Notes: a model not told the origin generated them from the sequence alone. A stretch of DNA of 49,466 bases from Psychromonas sp. SP041 (GCF_000470315.2 NZ_CBRF02000036.1:1-49466), one strand, 5' to 3'; numbered from the stretch's first letter, positions 9,803 to 19,225 are shown. Program-made: numbers and translations.

Positions 9803-10768
9803 ATGCAATCTATTAAACATTTTTTCATTGAATTAGGCAGAGACATTTTTAATGTCACATTTACTCTGTTTAAAGTCATGATCCCAATCTTAATTGCCAT
9901 AAAAATTATTGAAGAATTAGGCGGTATTGTTTTGTTAAGCCAATTACTTGGCCCCTTAATGCAAACAGTCGGCTTACCAGACAGTATGAGCTTAGTATGG
10001 GCAACGACTCTACTCACTAATATCTATGGCGGTTTAATTGTACTCATTAGTATCGACAACGCCTTAACTGTTGCCCAAGCATCTATTCTTGGCAGCATGA
10101 TGTTACTTGCGCACTCTTTACCAATTGAAGCGACTATCGCAAAAAAGGCAGGTGTTAGCTTATGGGTAACCTTAGTCTTTCGTATTGGTGGTAGCTTATT
10201 GCTCGCGTGGATATTACATCAAACCTACCAATTAACTGGTAGCCTTAATCAACCAGCAAAAATGCTTTGGTCTCCAGAGGTCAGTGTCGAGAATGGTTAT
10301 CTTGATTGGGCAACTAGCCAGCTACAAAATTTAGCGATGGTGTTCCTTGTTATTTCGACGTTGCTATTTACTTTAAAGGTTTTAAAAATACTCGGTATTG
10401 AAAAGTTAATGGCGATCATCTTAAAGCCTTTTTTAAGATTATTAGGAATTAGCCAAGAAGCAACGAACATTACTATTATTGGTGCCACATTAGGACTTTC
10501 ATTTGGTGGTGGGTTATTGATACATGAGGCACAAAAAGGACATGTCGCAGCACGAGATGTTTTCACTTCCATTATGTTATTAAATTTATTACACAGTTTG
10601 ATTGAAGATACATTATTGATTTTATTAATTGGCGCAGATTTTAATACGATTTTCTGGGGAAGGTTATTGTTTTCATTCATTATTATTGCAGCATTAGCAA
10701 CGACGATTAGAAAGCTATCGCCAGTATTTTGTGAGCGTTATTTATATCGAAGTGTTGTGCGCAACTAA
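9803..10768 (+). CDS. nucleoside-recognition (Gate) domain membrane protein
   Basis: This 321-aa inner-membrane protein has about eight to nine hydrophobic segments. It resembles the Gate/nucleoside-recognition family that includes spore maturation proteins SpmA/SpmB and similar permease-like proteins. Family-like features are two repeated halves, each with a small-residue turn (TNIYGGLIVLIS, LGLSFGGGLLIHEAQKG) followed by a segment with conserved polar residues (HSLPIEAT; LLHSLIEDTLLI). The AAGG upstream of ATG is a fair ribosome site. The divergent Lrp-type regulator suggests amino-acid or nucleoside-linked control. The substrate is unknown. Confidence 0.75.
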   Translation: MQSIKHFFIELGRDIFNVTFTLFKVMIPILIAIKIIEELGGIVLLSQLLGPLMQTVGLPDSMSLVWATTLLTNIYGGLIVLISIDNALTVAQASILGSMMLLAHSLPIEATIAKKAGVSLWVTLVFRIGGSLLLAWILHQTYQLTGSLNQPAKMLWSPEVSVENGYLDWATSQLQNLAMVFLVISTLLFTLKVLKILGIEKLMAIILKPFLRLLGISQEATNITIIGATLGLSFGGGLLIHEAQKGHVAARDVFTSIMLLNLLHSLIEDTLLILLIGADFNTIFWGRLLFSFIIIAALATTIRKLSPVFCERYLYRSVVRN

Positions 10769-10816
10769 ACAGCGACAGATGTGGAACTAAATAAAGCAGG
10801 AAGGAAACAGCTAAGG

Positions 10817-10858
10817 AAAAATTCCCCTTAGATTAACCTTAATCTAAGGGGAATTTTT
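10817..10858. terminator. bidirectional terminator with perfect 20-bp arms
   Basis: Two perfect 20-bp arms (10817-10836 and 10839-10858) are separated only by CC. The outer ends are A5 and T5, so both strands give a GC-centred hairpin followed by U residues. It lies between the convergent membrane-protein and LoiP-like genes and should terminate both. Confidence 0.88.
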
Positions 10859-10896
10859 AAAGAAGTACTAACAATGTGTCATTTCTAAAGAGATAA

Positions 10897-11688
10897 TTAC
10901 AATGTGCAACTAGGTGCAGTTCTAGTACTTTTTGTTAAGTTCTTTAACTCGTCTTGTAGGTTACTAATACGCGTTGTATTTGATGGATGAGTAGACAAGA
11001 ACTCCATTGGCTCACTGCCGCCAGAAGCGACTGCCATGTTTTTCCATAATTCAACGCTCTGTTGTGGATCAAAGCCTGCATCATTCATTAGCTGTAAACC
11101 AACGATATCTGCTTCAGACTCTTGAGCTCGTCCATAAGGCATCGTAATACCATATTGTACGCCTAAACCTAATGCCGCCATTCCTACTTCGGAATATTGA
11201 GTAGTGCCAATAACCGTTTGTACAGCAGAGGTACCGTAGCCTGTGATTTCACTAGAAGATAAACGCTCATTAGAATGATTTGCTTGTACGTGAGCAATTT
11301 CATGTCCAATAACCGTTGCAAGTTGATCTTGGTTTTTAGCGACGCCTAATAAACCTGTATAAACACCAATTTTACCACCAGGTAATGCAAAAGCATTGAC
11401 TTGTTCGCTTTCAAAAACGACCACTTCCCATTCATCAAAATCAGGCTGTTTACCCAACGTATCTGTGATTTGTTTGCTAACACACTGCACGTAAGAATTT
11501 ACTTTTGGATCTTGATTAATAGTTTCTTGTTTTTTTAATTCCTCAAATGAATTAACGCCTAATGTAGCCATTTCAGAACCATCAAATAATAAAACTTGAT
11601 TACGTCCTGTTGGTGATGATGTTACACATGCAGTTAACAAAATAGAGCTGCTTAATAATGATAATTTAAATATAGAATTCTTCATCAT
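10897..11688 (-). CDS. loiP: M48 family lipoprotein metalloprotease, LoiP/YggG-like
   Basis: This is a predicted outer-membrane or periplasmic zinc protease lipoprotein. Seen: a lipoprotein signal with lipobox LLTAC (Cys21), zinc motif HEIAH (129-133), the third-ligand region QESEAD (189-194), and a C-terminal STHPSNTTRI segment typical of M48 proteases. At 263 aa it is close to E. coli LoiP (252 aa), which is involved in envelope protein quality control. The Met pair at the start leaves two adjacent ATG options. It is monocistronic, with a shared terminator on the 3' side. Assignment to LoiP rather than another short M48C lipoprotein is by overall resemblance. Confidence 0.85.
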   Translation of the reverse strand: MMKNSIFKLSLLSSSILLTACVTSSPTGRNQVLLFDGSEMATLGVNSFEELKKQETINQDPKVNSYVQCVSKQITDTLGKQPDFDEWEVVVFESEQVNAFALPGGKIGVYTGLLGVAKNQDQLATVIGHEIAHVQANHSNERLSSSEITGYGTSAVQTVIGTTQYSEVGMAALGLGVQYGITMPYGRAQESEADIVGLQLMNDAGFDPQQSVELWKNMAVASGGSEPMEFLSTHPSNTTRISNLQDELKNLTKSTRTAPSCTL

Positions 11689-11774
11689 GAGTCCAATTTA
11701 TAAAGGAATAATTAACCTATTATCTCAGGCTAAAAGTAATAATGCGAATGCTTTTAAAATAGTCAAAATAAGCA

Positions 11775-12980
11775 CTATTGATAATTTACTTGCTCTTGAT
11801 GCCAATGTTTATAATGAGGTAATGACATGGTTATTAGCAATATGAATCCACCAGCACCAATCATTACCACACTCGCATAAGGTGCTGAAAGAGAAGTTTG
11901 TTGTAACAAGCCAGTTAATAACGCAGCACCACTCATTTGAATGCAACCCAATAATGCACTAGCCGTTCCAGCCCTTTCACCAAAAGCACTTAATGCCATC
12001 GATGTCGCTGGGCCCAATAACAAAGCGAAACCAACGCACAGTAACAGCATAGGTAACATAAAATATATCCCTGCTAATAATGCACTTTCAACGGGTATTT
12101 TTTGCATAACCACTTGCGTCACCGCTGACAATATAAACAGCCATAATGCAACCACCACTGTTTGATGATTACCTAATTGTTTAATTATTTTAGGTGCAAT
12201 AAAACAAGCTGCAATATTAATCAGAGCATTAAAACCAAACAAATAACTAAAGGTTAATTCACTAAGCTGTAAATGTTTAATTATCCAACTTGGTGCATAA
12301 GAAACATAGGTTAAAATACTTGCCATACCCATCATGCAAGTCAATGCATAAAATACAAATTGGCTATTCGCTAAAATAGGTTGATAACGTGCCCAACGAT
12401 ATAACGCGGCATGATTATTTTTATGATCTGGACGGGTTTCAGGCAACCTAAAAGCAACAATAAATAAAACTAAAATAGCAAATAAGGTCATGAAAATAAA
12501 CGTAGAGCGCCAGCCAAAATGCAAAGCAAGAAAACCACCTAGTGTCGGTGCTAACGCAGGAATAACACAAATAACGCCATTCAAATAACTGTAATAATGT
12601 GCGCTTTGCTGTGCATTAAATCGATCTCGTACCGCACTAAAAACAACAATTGACGTTGCACACGCTGCAATCCCCTGTAATACACGCGCTAATTGTAGAT
12701 ATTCAAACTCCACGACCGATGCTGCAAATAAACTACTCGCAATATATAAACAAATACCCAGTAATGCGATCGGTCGACGACCAAAACGATCAGCTAATGG
12801 ACCAATAAGAATCTGACCAATACCCATCGCTAAAATAAAGAGTACTAACGTTGATTGAACTTGTGTGTCAGAAACAGAAAACTCTAATGCCATTTCGGGC
12901 ATTGACGGTAAATAGATATCGATGGCTAATGGGCTTAATACCACCATCATCATTAAAATAGGCAATAACTTACGGGTCAT
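11775..12980 (-). CDS. Bcr/CflA family drug-resistance MFS transporter
   Basis: This is a 401-aa major facilitator with about 12 hydrophobic segments. The N-terminus has the Bcr/CflA-type LSPLAIDIYLPSMP (about 15-28), and loop 2-3 has motif A GPLADRFGRRP (about 60-70). A second conserved segment ARVLQGIAAC lies around helix 4. The family exports drugs such as bicyclomycin or chloramphenicol and some small metabolites by proton antiport; the substrate here is unknown. It is divergent from a LysR regulator 203 bp away, the usual arrangement for a regulated efflux gene. Confidence 0.93.
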   Translation of the reverse strand: MTRKLLPILMMMVVLSPLAIDIYLPSMPEMALEFSVSDTQVQSTLVLFILAMGIGQILIGPLADRFGRRPIALLGICLYIASSLFAASVVEFEYLQLARVLQGIAACATSIVVFSAVRDRFNAQQSAHYYSYLNGVICVIPALAPTLGGFLALHFGWRSTFIFMTLFAILVLFIVAFRLPETRPDHKNNHAALYRWARYQPILANSQFVFYALTCMMGMASILTYVSYAPSWIIKHLQLSELTFSYLFGFNALINIAACFIAPKIIKQLGNHQTVVVALWLFILSAVTQVVMQKIPVESALLAGIYFMLPMLLLCVGFALLLGPATSMALSAFGERAGTASALLGCIQMSGAALLTGLLQQTSLSAPYASVVMIGAGGFILLITMSLPHYKHWHQEQVNYQ

Positions 12981-13183
12981 AACAATCTCTTTTTTGAAAA
13001 AACAGGTTTGGCTGAATTACGATAATAAAACAACGTTCGTTGAGTCACGCTTTATGGAATAAGACTCAATGACAGTCAGTGAATAACAAAGCGAGTTTAA
13101 ATCAGCTATGATATGAATAGAAGTGACATTAATTCAGATCTTAGTTTCCTCATGGGAATATCTAGGAGTAGCTAGGAATACCT

Positions 13184-14143
13184 ATGAATATCGATAAACT
13201 AATGCGCATCGACTTAAATTTATTAGTCGTTTTGCAAGTCTTATTAGAAGAGGAGAGTGTTACACGTGCAGCGGTTCGTCTAAACCTAAGTCAATCAGCA
13301 TTAAGTAAAAGCCTCACTCGCTTAAGAACAAGCTTACAAGATCCCTTATTTACACGTACTGCACATGGTTTAAAACCAACTACGCATGCTTTACAGCTAC
13401 AACAAACACTACCGAATCTATTACAGGGTTTATATCAGTTAACACAAGCACCAAGCTTTGACCCAGCTAGTAGTGACAGACACTTTTCCATCAGTATGTT
13501 AGAAAGTGCCTATGCAACATTATTACCTTGCTTTATCGGACCATTATTACAACAAGCAAAAAGTATTCACCTTGATGTCTTAAGTTGGAAAAAAGAGTCT
13601 ATGCAAGCACTACAACAAGGAAAAATGGATTTTGGTATTACCGCATTAGACTTCTCTGAAGATCACCGTCTAGAGACACAAAAATTACCAGATGGTATTG
13701 AACATGTTATTTTATTTAATGACCATCAAACCTGTTTAGTCCATCAACATCATCCTATTTTAACAGCCGTAGAAAATGGTTCATGGGATCAGGACGCTTA
13801 TCTACAACAAAATCATATACAAATCGTATGTGAGGGTAATAAATGGTGGGCATTAGATTATTTTTTAGAAAAACAAGGAAAGCAGCGTAACGTTATAAGC
13901 ACCTTACCAGACTTTTATGGAGGTGCGAGTCTTTGTGCACATAGTGATTTAATTTTCACCCTGCCTTCAAGCTTTATTACTCATGCACAAAAATTATATC
14001 CACTTAAACAAATCCCGTTGCCTTTTGCTTTTTCTGAGATGGCTTATGTATTGATATGGCACCAACGAAATAATGATGAGCCAGGGCACAAATGGATCAG
14101 AGAAATGATCTGCAATAATGTAGAAAATACATTTGGAAGTTAA
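13184..14143 (+). CDS. LysR family transcriptional regulator
   Basis: At 319 aa this is typical of LysR regulators. The N-terminal winged helix-turn-helix is plain in RIDLNLLVVLQVLLEEESV, TRAAVRLNLSQSALSKSLTR and LRTSLQDPLFTRT (about 8-64). The rest is a periplasmic-binding-protein-like effector domain. It is divergent from the Bcr/CflA pump, so it probably activates or represses that pump. The start follows a run of similar short units (CTAGGAGTAG, CTAGGAATAC), of which AGGAA can serve as ribosome site. The inducer is unknown. Confidence 0.93.
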   Translation: MNIDKLMRIDLNLLVVLQVLLEEESVTRAAVRLNLSQSALSKSLTRLRTSLQDPLFTRTAHGLKPTTHALQLQQTLPNLLQGLYQLTQAPSFDPASSDRHFSISMLESAYATLLPCFIGPLLQQAKSIHLDVLSWKKESMQALQQGKMDFGITALDFSEDHRLETQKLPDGIEHVILFNDHQTCLVHQHHPILTAVENGSWDQDAYLQQNHIQIVCEGNKWWALDYFLEKQGKQRNVISTLPDFYGGASLCAHSDLIFTLPSSFITHAQKLYPLKQIPLPFAFSEMAYVLIWHQRNNDEPGHKWIREMICNNVENTFGS

Positions 14144-14158
14144 AAGGGAAGTAAAAAA

Positions 14159-14182
14159 TAAAAAAGGCGCTAAAAGCGCCTT
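14159..14182 (-). terminator. terminator of ilvE
   Basis: An 8-bp stem AAGGCGCT/AGCGCCTT with a 3-nt loop (14164-14182) lies 27 bp after the ilvE stop. On the minus strand it is followed by a T run (14160-14165). It also lies 20 bp after the convergent LysR gene. Confidence 0.85.
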
Positions 14183-14208
14183 CTATCACATCAAGATAAA
14201 AATAAACG

Positions 14209-15276
14209 TTAGAAGTCTACTTTTTCAATCCAACCAAATTTATCTTCACGTAAACCGTATTGAATACCCGTTAATTCATCGTATAAGTTACGAGAAACAG
14301 TCCCTGCTTTATTGTCATTAATAAAGTAATCTTCGTCTTTCCAACATAGTTGACCAACAGGAGAAATAACGGCAGCAGTCCCACAACCAAATGCTTCAGT
14401 AATTTTTCCGCTTTTAATATCAGCTAAGATGTCTTCAATGGCTACTTGTTCTTCAGATACTGTGTAGCCTAATGTTGGAGCAAGTTGTAAAATTGAATCA
14501 CGAGTAATACCAGGTAAAATACTACCGCTTAATTTAGGTGTCACAATATGGTCACCATAAACAAAACAGATATTCATCGCGCCAACTTCTTCAATATATT
14601 TACCGTGTATCGCATCTAACCAAAGTACTTGAGAGTACCCTCTTGCAGCAACATCTTCAGACATATATAAACTAGCCGCATAGTTGCCGCCAGTTTTAGC
14701 TTCGCCAACACCACCCACTACAGCACGACGGTACTTATCAGCAACATAAACAGAGACAGGTGCAAACCCATCTTTAAAATAAGCACCAGCAGGACCAGTA
14801 ATTATGAAGTGTAAATACTTATCACTTGCGCCTAAGCCTAATTTAGCACCCGTTGCTATCATAGTCGGGCGAATATATAACGCAGTACCATTTTTTTCAG
14901 GTACCCATTGGTTATCTATTTTTAGTAATTCCATTAATGCTTTAAGGTGAAACTCAACATCAACTTCAGGCATTACCATACGCGCAGCAGAACGGTTAAA
15001 ACGTTTAAAATTTTCACGAGGACGGAATAAGTTAATTTCACCTTTTTCAGTACGGTACGCTTTTAAACCTTCAAATATTTCTTGCCCATAATGTAACACT
15101 GAAGCAGATGGGTCTAATTGCAGCATTTGATAAGGTTTAACTTCAGCATTTGTCCACTTTTGAGTCGGCTCGTATGTTTGTGTAAACATATGGTCGGCAA
15201 ATACTTCACCAAAACTAAATTCTGCAGGGCAAGCATTGCGGTCAGCAACTGCTAGCGGTTTGATCTCAATTGACAT
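14209..15276 (-). CDS. ilvE: branched-chain amino acid aminotransferase (type II)
   Basis: This PLP enzyme interconverts Leu, Ile and Val with their 2-oxo acids. At 355 aa it is of the longer eukaryote/Bacillus-like type rather than the roughly 309-aa enterobacterial IlvE. Seen: LHYGQEIFEGLKAYR (61-75), IRPTMIATG (135-143), the catalytic-lysine motif GEAKTGGNYAAS (191-202, Lys194), EVGAMNICFV and the GCGTAAVISPVG segment. AAGGGA sits at good spacing before ATG. It stands alone, with no other ilv gene next to it. A nested inverted repeat lies 50 bp upstream. Confidence 0.95.
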   Translation of the reverse strand: MSIEIKPLAVADRNACPAEFSFGEVFADHMFTQTYEPTQKWTNAEVKPYQMLQLDPSASVLHYGQEIFEGLKAYRTEKGEINLFRPRENFKRFNRSAARMVMPEVDVEFHLKALMELLKIDNQWVPEKNGTALYIRPTMIATGAKLGLGASDKYLHFIITGPAGAYFKDGFAPVSVYVADKYRRAVVGGVGEAKTGGNYAASLYMSEDVAARGYSQVLWLDAIHGKYIEEVGAMNICFVYGDHIVTPKLSGSILPGITRDSILQLAPTLGYTVSEEQVAIEDILADIKSGKITEAFGCGTAAVISPVGQLCWKDEDYFINDNKAGTVSRNLYDELTGIQYGLREDKFGWIEKVDF

Positions 15277-15325
15277 GTAAATCCCTTATGTATCTAAATG
15301 CTTTAACAAGCACAAATATTCTACG

Positions 15326-15376
15326 TGTGGATGGACGAGCAATAGATTTTAAAAAATAATCTACAATACATCCACA
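15326..15376 (-). promoter_or_regulatory. nested inverted repeat upstream of ilvE
   Basis: The outer arms are TGTGGATG (plus 15326-15333) and CATCCACA (15369-15376). Inside them is a second stem TAGATT/AATCTA. The element ends 50 bp before the ilvE ATG and could be an operator or a leader hairpin. No leader peptide rich in branched-chain codons was seen, so classical attenuation is not supported. Confidence 0.35.
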
Positions 15377-15532
15377 ATTCTTTTACAAATAAACCACAAT
15401 TAATCAGATTATTGAATAAACAGTGATCATTTACGATTTTGATTGATGAAAAATAAGGGTTGTTACCTTTCAACTTTATTCTATTTTTATCTATTTCACT
15501 TTCAGACTTTTTACTGATAAGGCTTTTTATTG

Positions 15533-16162
15533 TTAAACAAGACAACGTTTAATATAAGCAGCTAAATACGTAATGCTGGATTCAATATGTTGTTGATGCG
15601 TAAAGCCGCTTTTCACTCGAGGCTTAAAATCATGATCGCCATCTTCTAACCAACACCATTGAAAGGTTTCTGGTAAAGAATAACCGATGACTTCATGTTG
15701 GTCGCCAAGTTTATCACGTGAGCCTTGAATAATAGCAATAGGTTGCTTAATAGTCGCTAAATGTTCTGTGCGCAGTTTTTCAGGCTTCCCCTGAGGGTGA
15801 AAAGGATAGCCCAAACAAGCAATTCCTTTAACCTGTTTTAATTGCTCAGCAGTAGACTCGGCCGCTAATAAAGTAGCCATTCGCCCTCCCATGGACTTTC
15901 CGCCAATCACCATAGGTTGATCCAGCCCTTGCACCACTTCTAAAAACTGTTTAAGTAAATGAGGAGCTCGCTCAGGAGGCCGACGACTTCCGGTTTCTAC
16001 ACGCTGCTGCATGTAATTAAAATTAAAACGGGCAACTCGAATACCTTGTTCAGCCAAGCCAACACTTACCTTTTCCATAAAGTCTGACGTTAGTGGTGCG
16101 CCTGCGCCATGGGAAAAAACAAATAAAGGTCCATTTTCAGGTCCATTAAAAATAAGCTTCAT
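15533..16162 (-). CDS. alpha/beta hydrolase of the KANL3/Tex30 type
   Basis: This is a 209-aa small alpha/beta-hydrolase. Seen: an oxyanion-region motif VFSHGAGAPL (about 14-23), the nucleophile elbow GGKSMGGRMA (about 87-96, Ser in GKSMGG), an acid-bearing strand IIQGSRDKLG, and the C-terminal histidine segment DGDHDFKPR. These are features of the KANL3/Tex30 alpha/beta hydrolase-like family, whose bacterial members have no firm substrate. GAGAG precedes the ATG. Located upstream of ilvE on the same strand but separated by about 255 bp, so probably a separate unit. Confidence 0.85.
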   Translation of the reverse strand: MKLIFNGPENGPLFVFSHGAGAPLTSDFMEKVSVGLAEQGIRVARFNFNYMQQRVETGSRRPPERAPHLLKQFLEVVQGLDQPMVIGGKSMGGRMATLLAAESTAEQLKQVKGIACLGYPFHPQGKPEKLRTEHLATIKQPIAIIQGSRDKLGDQHEVIGYSLPETFQWCWLEDGDHDFKPRVKSGFTHQQHIESSITYLAAYIKRCLV

Positions 16163-16296
16163 ATTACTCTCAAGCTAATATATAAAGGGTCATAATGCGA
16201 TTATGTCGATAAATCGTCAAGTGAAGAAGCCGATGAATTAAGATAATTTATTAGTTACAATCAAATTAAATAAATGAAGATAGGGATTGAGGAACA

Positions 16297-16872
16297 ATGT
16301 TTAAAAAATCAACTTCAACAATAGAGCCATGTCATTTATCTCAGGTTGCATTATTACAATATGTAGCGATAAGAACCTATCAAGAAACTTTTTCTGATAC
16401 TAATAGTGAGGCTTTACTGCAGCAGTATTATAAAGAGTCGCTCAATATAGAGAAATTATCTGCACAGCTGCAAAATACAAACAGTGAATTTTATTTTCTT
16501 TATGCCACTTCTAATACATCAGAAAGCATATCTGAAAATGAAGCTAAAAATACAGACGCTAAGCTAGCTGGTTTTTTGAAATTAAATGTCGATAGTGCAC
16601 AAACAGATATATTTGATGCAGAGGCATTGGAAGTCGAAAAAATTTATATACTTAAAGACTTTTTATCACAAGGTTTAGGTAAAAAATTAATCTCATTTGC
16701 TATTGAGCGAGCCATTGAACAGAATAAAAAATATTTATGGTTAGGTGTTTGGGAACATAACTTCCCTGCATTAACGTTTTACCAAAAAATGGGATTTGAA
16801 CAATTTGGTGAACATGATTTCAATATGGGTGGAGATATCCAAAAAGATTTATTATTGAAAAGGGTTCTATAA
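16297..16872 (+). CDS. GNAT family N-acetyltransferase
   Basis: At 191 aa this carries the acetyl-CoA binding core of GNAT enzymes: EVEKIYILKDFLSQGLGKKL (motif A, with Q-G-L-G-K for the pyrophosphate), then KKYLWLGVWEHNFPALTFYQKMGFEQFG (motif B). A poorly conserved Ser/Glu/Asn-rich stretch (about 70-90) looks like a loop. GAGGA precedes the ATG. The substrate is unknown. It is a single gene, convergent with the PhhB-like gene. Confidence 0.88.
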   Translation: MFKKSTSTIEPCHLSQVALLQYVAIRTYQETFSDTNSEALLQQYYKESLNIEKLSAQLQNTNSEFYFLYATSNTSESISENEAKNTDAKLAGFLKLNVDSAQTDIFDAEALEVEKIYILKDFLSQGLGKKLISFAIERAIEQNKKYLWLGVWEHNFPALTFYQKMGFEQFGEHDFNMGGDIQKDLLLKRVL

Positions 16873-16922
16873 AAAATCTATAACGATATCAGTCGAATTA
16901 AATCATTAATGTCAGTAATCAG

Positions 16923-17285
16923 TTAACAATCTAAGAATAAAGCACTCGTTTTAGCAGCCATAATAAAATCATTTTGATGTAAGCCTTTAATATTATGGCT
17001 CCACCATTGCACCGTCACCATCCCATATTCAACAATGATCAACGGATGGTGATTGACTGATTCTGCTAACGCAGCCACTTGATTAGTAAAACGAATTGAA
17101 TTGCTATAACGCTTAGTAACAAATTCACAAGATAGCTTCCCTACCCCTTTATCTTCTATCAAAGACCAATCATTAAATTGTGTTTTTAGCTGCACCAGTA
17201 ACTCAGACATGTCACTTACGGCTAATGGTTGCTCTGTTGAATTAGCATTGCATGCACTACATGTTTGTTCGGTTAACAATGTCAT
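16923..17285 (-). CDS. phhB: pterin-4a-carbinolamine dehydratase (PhhB-like)
   Basis: This 120-aa protein recycles the 4a-hydroxy-tetrahydropterin made by aromatic amino acid hydroxylases. Seen: the active-site block AESVNHHPLIIVEYGMVTVQWWSHNIKG split around His79-His80 and His97. A Cys-containing N-terminal extension (about 1-22, CSACN) precedes the usual roughly 95-residue fold. No phenylalanine hydroxylase (phhA) lies in the window, so it may be a moonlighting or stand-alone paralogue. It lies 71 bp downstream of the nitroreductase-like gene on the same strand and may be co-transcribed with it. Confidence 0.88.
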   Translation of the reverse strand: MTLLTEQTCSACNANSTEQPLAVSDMSELLVQLKTQFNDWSLIEDKGVGKLSCEFVTKRYSNSIRFTNQVAALAESVNHHPLIIVEYGMVTVQWWSHNIKGLHQNDFIMAAKTSALFLDC

Positions 17286-17356
17286 GATATTTTCCTATTT
17301 TAATTTGTAATCAGACTTCTATTTTTCAACTAACTATTCTACTTTCAACTAACCAA

Positions 17357-19102
17357 TTATTCTGCCGATGCTTGTAGATGAAAGTATGCAGGTTTGGTTG
17401 AAATACGTCTATCCTCAATATGTTTACCCACAGTAAAATGATATAAACTCTGCCATTGCTGATCTTTTAGTCCTAACAGATCATGAACGAGATCGTCAAA
17501 GAAACACCCAATCCCAGTACCTCGATAACCATCACTTTCAGCGGCTAAATATAATGCTTGCCCAATCATACCTGTTTCCCAAAATAGCAAAGGATATTGG
17601 CTTGCCGAACAGGTTAGGTTATCTTCAAATTTAGTTAACATCCCCAAGCTATAGGTGCTGTCTGCTGCTATATCTTGCTCACAACTTACTGCCTTAGCTA
17701 TTTTTCTATAGTCACCTTTTTTTAATAAATATAAAGGCTGATTTTCTATTGTTTGTGACCATTCAAAATCACTATGCATTGCTGACTTTAATGCATTTAA
17801 ATGAGATGGATTACGCAACCAAAGGTATAACCCCGAGTTTATCCCTTCAACATGATGAACAAATAGCATTAAATGAGTTTGGGCTGGTTGTGGCAGGAGA
17901 GAAAATAGAATATTTTGCTCTGGTAATGTTTTTTGTAATTGAGAGATAAAAGTATCAATAGACATCGTACTCGCGATCGCATCAAAACTTTGCGCACTTC
18001 GACGTTGATGAATAAGTGCTTGTGCGCTTTGTTCAATTAAAGAGGAATCAGTTTGCTCACCATGATCTTTTACAGAAAGAGATTTTTCAGAAAGAGCTGA
18101 TGAAGAAGGTGTTGTCTCAGCAGTTAAAAAAGTAAGATCTTGTTGATGAGTCGCATTAAAAACATCATCAATAATCGGCCAATCTTGATGTGACTGGCTT
18201 AATTGATTAGCAGGATCAACATACGTTATCTCCGGCAAGTCGTTTAACCAGGCTTTAACTTCTTCTAGGCTTTTGACTTTTTCTGGGTTTTTAACCTCTT
18301 CGGTATGATCGTTGCTACAACTCACCCAACAAATACAATCAACATATTCAACTTCTTCTGCTACTGTATTTGATTGATTAAGCCCTAGTATTGACTGCAC
18401 TTTTTTATTTGAAACATTCTCAAGTATTTCAACTTGCCAGCCATTTAAATTGGCGGCAATATTTAAAGCCGCAAGCGCATGGCCTAAGTCATGTTGACAA
18501 TAACGGTAAGCTCTCTCCCCATATTTCCAAGCTTCACGCCATGCAATACTTGTTAATGCCACTGCAAAGCCTTGCTTTTTATTAAGCAGCTCACTAGATG
18601 ATTCAGATAATACTGCGCGCTTTTCTAAGGAATTAATATATGGATTATAATGGGTACTGTAAGCATTTTTATGTTCTGGATTTAAGTCACCTTCGGTTTC
18701 AATCTCAAGATCAGGCAACAGTAAATAGCACTCTGTCGGATGTAAATTGCCACTTGATGGATTAACACGTAATGCCCACTCTGTTCCGTTATAAGACTTC
18801 CATGCAGATAACCCTAAGCTGTTCTGTAATAGTGCAGCAATACTCTCAAGACAAATCGCTTTTGCAGGTTTAGTAGAGCGTTCATATAGATAACTAGCAG
18901 GGACATTATCTAACTCATTCTTTAACTCATTCTTTAATAATGACGGTAATGGTAAACGTATTTTTTCAGCACCTTGATATAAACGATAAGGTAGCGGTTG
19001 ATTTACCCAATCCATAAAGCCAGCTGAACGAGCGTATGCTCCCGGTCTATGTTTAGTTTGTTGATGGTAATGTTTAACAATTTGTAATGCAGAAGTAGAC
19101 AT
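17357..19102 (-). CDS. SagB/nitroreductase-family protein with two nitroreductase-like halves
   Basis: At 581 aa this is about twice the length of a single nitroreductase domain. The first half (about 75-265) has RVNPSSGNLHPTECYLLLP and GERAYRYCQHDLGHALAAL, the FMN-contact motifs of the SagB/thiazole-oxidase group. The second half (about 355-570) starts at IHQRRSAQSFD, the phosphate-binding arginine motif of nitroreductases, and has WETGMIGQALYLAAES and GIGCFFDDLVHDLLGL. SagB proteins oxidise azolines in modified peptides, but no cyclodehydratase or precursor gene is nearby, so peptide tailoring is not supported here. Probably an FMN-dependent oxidoreductase of unknown substrate. Confidence 0.8.
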   Translation of the reverse strand: MSTSALQIVKHYHQQTKHRPGAYARSAGFMDWVNQPLPYRLYQGAEKIRLPLPSLLKNELKNELDNVPASYLYERSTKPAKAICLESIAALLQNSLGLSAWKSYNGTEWALRVNPSSGNLHPTECYLLLPDLEIETEGDLNPEHKNAYSTHYNPYINSLEKRAVLSESSSELLNKKQGFAVALTSIAWREAWKYGERAYRYCQHDLGHALAALNIAANLNGWQVEILENVSNKKVQSILGLNQSNTVAEEVEYVDCICWVSCSNDHTEEVKNPEKVKSLEEVKAWLNDLPEITYVDPANQLSQSHQDWPIIDDVFNATHQQDLTFLTAETTPSSSALSEKSLSVKDHGEQTDSSLIEQSAQALIHQRRSAQSFDAIASTMSIDTFISQLQKTLPEQNILFSLLPQPAQTHLMLFVHHVEGINSGLYLWLRNPSHLNALKSAMHSDFEWSQTIENQPLYLLKKGDYRKIAKAVSCEQDIAADSTYSLGMLTKFEDNLTCSASQYPLLFWETGMIGQALYLAAESDGYRGTGIGCFFDDLVHDLLGLKDQQWQSLYHFTVGKHIEDRRISTKPAYFHLQASAE

Positions 19103-19225
19103 AGCGATATCACTTTTATGATCGGTTAATAGCAGATTAGCTAATGAATGTTATTCATGTAGTTTAAGGTTTATTAATTTTAAAATTAAAAAACCTTAAA
19201 GTTAATAAAGAAAGGTCTTTAATTG

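Noticed and set aside
15321-15545. 74-codon minus-strand open frame between ilvE and the hydrolase gene
   Set aside because: Low-complexity Lys/Ser/Cys composition, no ribosome site, overlaps the end of the hydrolase gene and the nested repeat; most likely chance.
17357-19102. Azole-modified peptide (TOMM) biosynthesis cluster
   Set aside because: SagB-like motifs are present but no YcaO cyclodehydratase, precursor peptide or transporter lies nearby.
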